Positions 62,401 through 64,000 of a DNA stretch of 64,000 nucleotides are shown here, piece by piece. The DNA is taken from the NCBI GenBank assembly GCA_020638975.1, contig JACKHN010000004.1, positions 62,001 to 126,000 on the forward strand. Direction: 5' to 3'. The stretch's first letter is position 1. Each line of letters begins with the position of its first letter. The stretch is from Planctomycetaceae bacterium. Its GTDB lineage: Bacteria > Planctomycetota > Planctomycetia > Pirellulales > Pirellulaceae. The translations under genes were made by a program, and so were the position numbers. The notes beneath the pieces were generated by a model. That model was not told the DNA's origin. It did not search any database and saw only the letters and a list, made by a program, of their open reading frames with translations.

Positions 62401-62768
62401 AGTTTGCTTTGCCGAAAGAACTGTTGAATCGCAACGTCTTGGTGGAAGTTGCAGGAGCGGGACAAACCAAATCGCAGGCGTACTTCTCGAATTCGTTGTC
62501 CGTCCAGTTGATCGAGAATTATGGTCAGTTGCGAGTTACGGGAGCCGAGAACGGCAAGCCGTTGTCAACGGTTTACGTGAAGACGTACGCTCGCATGAAA
62601 GACGGTTCGGTTCGCTTCTTCAAGGACGGCTATACGGACTTGCGAGGCCGATTTGATTATTCGTCGTTAAGCACCAACGAACTCGAACAAGTCGAGAGAT
62701 TCGCGTTGTTAATCTTGAGCGACGAGCACGGAGCGATCGTCCGTGAGGCAGATCCTCCGAAGCGGTAG
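56445..62768 (+). CDS. Giant secreted protein with alpha-2-macroglobulin-like beta domains
   Basis: 2107 residues from ATG 56445 (GGAG eight nt upstream). Signal peptide MKRLTALVVYLGIALAAS. Residues ~25-410 are helical repeats. Beta domains with MG-like patterns begin near 415 (DSVSLDLDVKNVATLIVRVF) and near 540 (VKDASIWLAGREYLPDEDG). Ala/Pro linkers lie near 1025-1050 and a Gly-rich stretch (GGAMGGMGGFAYGG) near 1332. A similar beta strand pattern returns at ~1925 (LDYQNIEQVLVNYYLMDIEL). No thioester Cys-Gly-Glu-Gln was found. I do not recognise the family firmly; the MG-like reading is an inference. It is the longest gene in the window and shares its upstream region with the kinase. Confidence 0.75.
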   Translation: MKRLTALVVYLGIALAASIEANEIGYIEDFALAKDRTEALKRLIPGSEEYYYYNCLHLQNTEKFDQVEELLAAWIKRYNYTPLVRQIQTRHALLTYERNPEKSLEFVRQQLGIEFNHQRETLGEKPNLPTQLDQKLISREYLSQIAKQNHQDLSGFTDAALDWLVATDLDPDRRRHLLQRLQRPDYPNLAKLIVDDLNHQYSQPFGSMAIHQRLLTEQLDECLRLKPDLLNQTNFVNAYLSKLHPNADVDWQHETEEYAAYLDRLWGFVSQLAPVHNSLKTHVLFHRLTFDRSRGIYDKARFMTYIGLPRNVAYIEPKFLQQDENRRYAADLNANYEAFTLLPPVRNDEPLVRSYLHHFFVAETVTKAYEPFILDVYLRHNLAETKIVNGLGEPEQWYSLLPPDRYQALKDRIDLDFAPTNPKFFAADDSVSLDLDVKNVATLIVRVFEINTKNFYREHQREVNADINLDGMVANNEQTFDYSEPPLRRVRRHFDFPALAKPGVYVVDFIGNGMNSRVVVRKGQLRHLVQTTTTGQIFTVLNEKNERVKDASIWLAGREYLPDEDGKILVPFSTAPGRQAIILSRGDLSSLAFFEHQAENYQLAAGIYVDRESLLKRTVVPVVVRPGLYLNGSPVGISDLEDVRLTIASVDHDGVATTKEVKNFELFEDGESIYEFQVPPRLAQLTFTLQAKIQSLSQSKKIDLQAADSYLLNEIDKSEKVADLYFAKMNDSYVIESRGKSGESRPDRPIVLSLQHRDFSFPLTATVQTDHTGTTVLGPLAGIASVTATDPEGTSHTWALAHDQHSYRQSVHAAVGDVIEIPYMGTSDKPARDELSLLELRGETYVTDRFSAISIKDGMIQLKGLPRGDYDLLLKDRGHRIRVRVADGKLNEGYALGSSRHLEVRDADPLQIAEVETTDKQLRVQLNNSNKFARVHIFATRYRPAFSVFAKLAGVVDPEPYQVDPGRMTSLYVAGRSIGDEYQYIIDRRYATKYPGVLVERPSVLLNPWAVRSTESGRQDAAAGDDFAPAPAPASEMMRRSESASAEAAPHGDFANLDFLSEATVVHANLKPDENGVVSLSLDSLGAHQDLHIVAIDPTSTAYRNKSLDEKPMKLVDQRLLAGLDPKRHFTQQKRVSVVGKGEQFVLADIATSRFEAYDTLGRVYSLYSTLSGDPKLAEFSFILNWPGLDAAAKQTLYSKYACHELNFFLLKKDRPFFDQVVRPYLANKRDKTLLDDWLLQYDLAEYLRAWNYERLNVAERILVAQRIDNDRQHTTRDILDQFSLLTPDTDRLNRLFLTAVKGRALEAGDPWGVEAAEDGFVRTLQDVEFEGGAMGGMGGFAYGGVAAAPAEPFAAADDMYGEPEAEAKARFARPALRQKALSRESLGESEQLDVAGNRAFFDSRRGRKSGEVAALYQLLDKTQEWAENNYYQLPIEEQLAGLVSVNAFWRDYAEHDPQQPFRSINFAEASRNFTEMMLALSVLDLPFEAAEHKTNFAGGKMTLTAGSPMIVFHEEIREASEVVEQTPILVSQNFFRYDDRYRVENNERLDKFVTDEFLVHTVYGCQVVLTNPTSSPQKLDVLLQVPLGSIPVLNGHETRSVQLDLQPYNTQTLEYHFYFPAAGRYPHYPVHIAKNEQLLAHAEAAMLTVVEKLSHIDRESWPYLSQYGSAEDVLEYLRQNNLHNTDLEKIAFRMGNKPFFLQVVELLERRHVYHHTLWSYGIKHNVVPAVSQYLQHAEGFVQQCGAAIDTPLLRIDPIARHSYQHLDYKPLVNARAHQLGRQRQILNGRLHQQYHQLLTILSCRRDLDQDELMAVTYYLLLQDRVTEAMDFFSRVNGADLETSLQYDYFSAYLKMYRADIEAARQITTRYANHPVDRWRNAFVSIDRQLDEISSGEVEVVDAENRDQRQAELAAMAPTFDLKVEAKKVHLDYQNIEQVLVNYYLMDIELLFSRNPFVQHSSGQFSQIRPNLTQTIALPKGGKQHEFALPKELLNRNVLVEVAGAGQTKSQAYFSNSLSVQLIENYGQLRVTGAENGKPLSTVYVKTYARMKDGSVRFFKDGYTDLRGRFDYSSLSTNELEQVERFALLILSDEHGAIVREADPPKR

Positions 62769-62785
62769 CCGGGGATTGAACAGAA

Positions 62786-62841
62786 GGTAACGAAGGAAAC
62801 AAAGAGTTCTGTCACCGCAGAACTTCGTTAACTTCGTTGCC
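62786..62841. terminator. Hairpin between convergent genes (possible bidirectional terminator)
   Basis: A nested stem: GGTAACGAAG (62786-62795) with CTTCGTTGCC (62832-62841) and AGTTCTG (62805-62811) with CAGAACT (62818-62824). It lies between the giant protein stop and the methyltransferase stop. No U-run is present, so termination is only suggested. Confidence 0.5.
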
Positions 62842-62865
62842 TTCCGCTCACATTGTTTCGACTAG

Positions 62866-64000
62866 CTACAGTGAAAATTGTTCAACCGTTTCAATTTCGT
62901 CATCCGTGAGTTCATATAACCGGTAGACCAGTCGATCGATCTCATGATCCGAGTCCGTATCCGCGACTCTAAGTCCGTTAACCAACTCGATGATCCGGTC
63001 TCGTACGATAACCGCCTCCGAATCTTGCGTATCGACAACGCGAATCGGCAGCTTGGCAAGTTGGCTTTTGTTGATTGCCAGGTATCCTCCCGCCAATCGT
63101 TTTGCCTGAAACCTTGTGCCGAGCAAGTACGACATGAGCCTCGAGTTCAACAAGGCCAACAGGAACTGTGGATTATCCCGAACGTCTGCAACCGCGTAAA
63201 CCTGCACTCCGAGAGCCAGGCCGCCACGATCATAAGCCGCTTCCAACCGCCGGCTCATGCCCGCGATGACGATCTTGGATTCGAAAAACAGCCGTCGCTT
63301 GTTGGGGGACAAGACTTCCGAATCGTGTGGCAGAACTGGTCGATCGAACAAGCGTTTCATAAACCGGACATTGCCGAGCGAGATCGCATAACGATCGATG
63401 TTGCCACTTACAACAAAGCCGAACACGTCACTGTGATCGATGGCGTTCTGCTCTTGAAGCTCAATTGCCATTTGTTTGGCCGAGAATCCCGTCGTTCCGC
63501 TGTGAATCTTGCTGCGTTGACTCAGCGGTTGCGTCGGTACACGCGCCTCGACGTCGATCGTTTCGTGAATCGCGAATCCGGCTTCCGCCGACCAGTCTGC
63601 CTGTCGGATGTAACGCGCTGCACTGAAGTCGGTAAGGCATTCCGTTTCACCGACGGTCACGATGCGAATCCGGTGCTCCCGCGTAGGCGGCCTCTTCGTC
63701 CAGGTGATGATGTATGGGTAGACGTTGGCTTCTCGAAATAGTTGCTGTGAGGCGACGTCGGTGACCGTGTCGAGGGTCGACTCACTGAGAAGCAACTCGC
63801 GGCAGGGTTTCGCGTAGTCCAGCGTCGCGATTTTGTTTGGCAAGATCATTCCCGCCCGGCCATCATCTCGCAGCAATTCGTGGGATCGCTCGACGAACAG
63901 AACATACAAGTCAAACGCCCGTCGTGCGCAAAGATAGCGTTTGCGAAAGTACTGCTTAACCACTTCTCCCTGCTCTTGTTTGACGAGCCGTGCGTTCACG
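62866..64000 (-). CDS. Eco57I-like N6-adenine DNA methyltransferase / type IIG enzyme (partial)
   Basis: The frame is open to the right edge, so the N-terminal part is missing. The first visible residues (VNARLVKQEQGEVVKQYFRK, RYLCARRAFDLYVLFVERSH) follow the usual NPPY/F catalytic motif of the family. The segment ELLRDDGRAGMILPNKIATL and the C-terminal TaqI-like specificity region (HSGTTGFSAKQMAIELQ, DNPQFLLALLNSRLMSYLLG, GGYLAINKSQLAKLPIRV) match Eco57I-type enzymes, which methylate adenine and often also cut DNA. Whether this is a methylase alone, a type IIG fusion or part of a larger defence locus cannot be told here. Confidence 0.8.
   Translation of the reverse strand, partial: VNARLVKQEQGEVVKQYFRKRYLCARRAFDLYVLFVERSHELLRDDGRAGMILPNKIATLDYAKPCRELLLSESTLDTVTDVASQQLFREANVYPYIITWTKRPPTREHRIRIVTVGETECLTDFSAARYIRQADWSAEAGFAIHETIDVEARVPTQPLSQRSKIHSGTTGFSAKQMAIELQEQNAIDHSDVFGFVVSGNIDRYAISLGNVRFMKRLFDRPVLPHDSEVLSPNKRRLFFESKIVIAGMSRRLEAAYDRGGLALGVQVYAVADVRDNPQFLLALLNSRLMSYLLGTRFQAKRLAGGYLAINKSQLAKLPIRVVDTQDSEAVIVRDRIIELVNGLRVADTDSDHEIDRLVYRLYELTDDEIETVEQFSL

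Noticed and set aside
56445..62768. True alpha-2-macroglobulin with thioester
   Set aside because: No CGEQ-type thioester motif and no bait-region pattern could be found; only MG-like strands remain.
62866..64000. Assignment of the edge methyltransferase to BREX (PglX) or DISARM
   Set aside because: Only the C-terminal half of one gene is visible; no other component of either system is present.

Overview
The window reads as a chromosome segment of a planctomycete, most likely of the Pirellula/Rhodopirellula/Blastopirellula group. That placement is an inference from gene content: DUF1501 and DUF1549/DUF1553 pairs, a secreted sulfatase, a DUF1080-ThuA-PVC-dehydrogenase protein, NIPSNAP and sugar-phosphate-isomerase proteins, an ECF sigma factor coupled to a DUF1549 protein, and abundant palindromic intergenic repeats. 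Coding density is high. Many genes start with GTG or TTG, and both window edges cut genes.

Layout. 1-1245 is the end of an amino-acid permease/UspA fusion. 1254-6467 is a sucrose block: a lone sucrose-phosphatase-like HAD protein facing away from a bidomain sucrose-phosphate synthase that overlaps an amylosucrase-type GH13. 6808-11000 holds a sulfatase, a DHDPS-family lyase/aldolase and an L,D-transpeptidase; a TonB-dependent receptor follows. 13647-19285 (minus strand) is the SOS-type mutasome imuA-imuB-dnaE2, heavily invaded by palindromic repeats. 19458-24839 has a HemD-HemE fusion, a NIPSNAP protein and the primary sigma factor. 25067-31354 has an acyltransferase, a giant DUF1080/ThuA/dehydrogenase protein and RsmG. 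31456-32215 is a decayed IS4-type transposase. 32684-36828 is a MoxR ATPase, a secreted esterase and a serine hydrolase. 36839-42689 (minus) has an ECF sigma/DUF1549 pair and a DUF1549-DUF1501 pair. 43439-46636 (minus) is NhaA and PepA. 46895-51817 (plus) is a DUF1499-MsrB fusion, an SRPBCC-SDR fusion, ferrochelatase, an ArsC/glutaredoxin-like selenoprotein and a TIM-barrel isomerase. 51838-62768 has a double-domain esterase, a degenerate membrane kinase and, divergent from it, a 2107-residue secreted protein. The right edge carries the C-terminal part of an Eco57I-like DNA methyltransferase.

Most notable observations: (1) the gene at 50620-50967 reads through an in-frame TGA at codon 13 in a U-x-x-C redox motif, with a bacterial-SECIS-like hairpin about 24 nt downstream, so the organism probably uses selenocysteine; (2) the imuA-imuB-dnaE2 operon contains three in-frame palindromic insertions within coding sequence, a fourth at the dnaE2 stop codon flanked by a 17-bp duplication, and a G-rich simple repeat directly upstream of the dnaE2 start; (3) several gene fusions (HemD-HemE, DUF1499-MsrB, anti-sigma-like region-DUF1549/1553) and a kinase with altered HRD/DFG motifs.

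Functional links: the sucrose genes could make and polymerise or cleave sucrose (osmolyte or storage carbon). Two separated heme loci cover uroporphyrinogen III synthesis, its decarboxylation and ferrochelation. MsrB and the selenoprotein suggest oxidative-damage repair chemistry in one gene neighbourhood. No tRNA, rRNA or CRISPR was seen. All family assignments come from reading protein motifs by eye; no database search was run.
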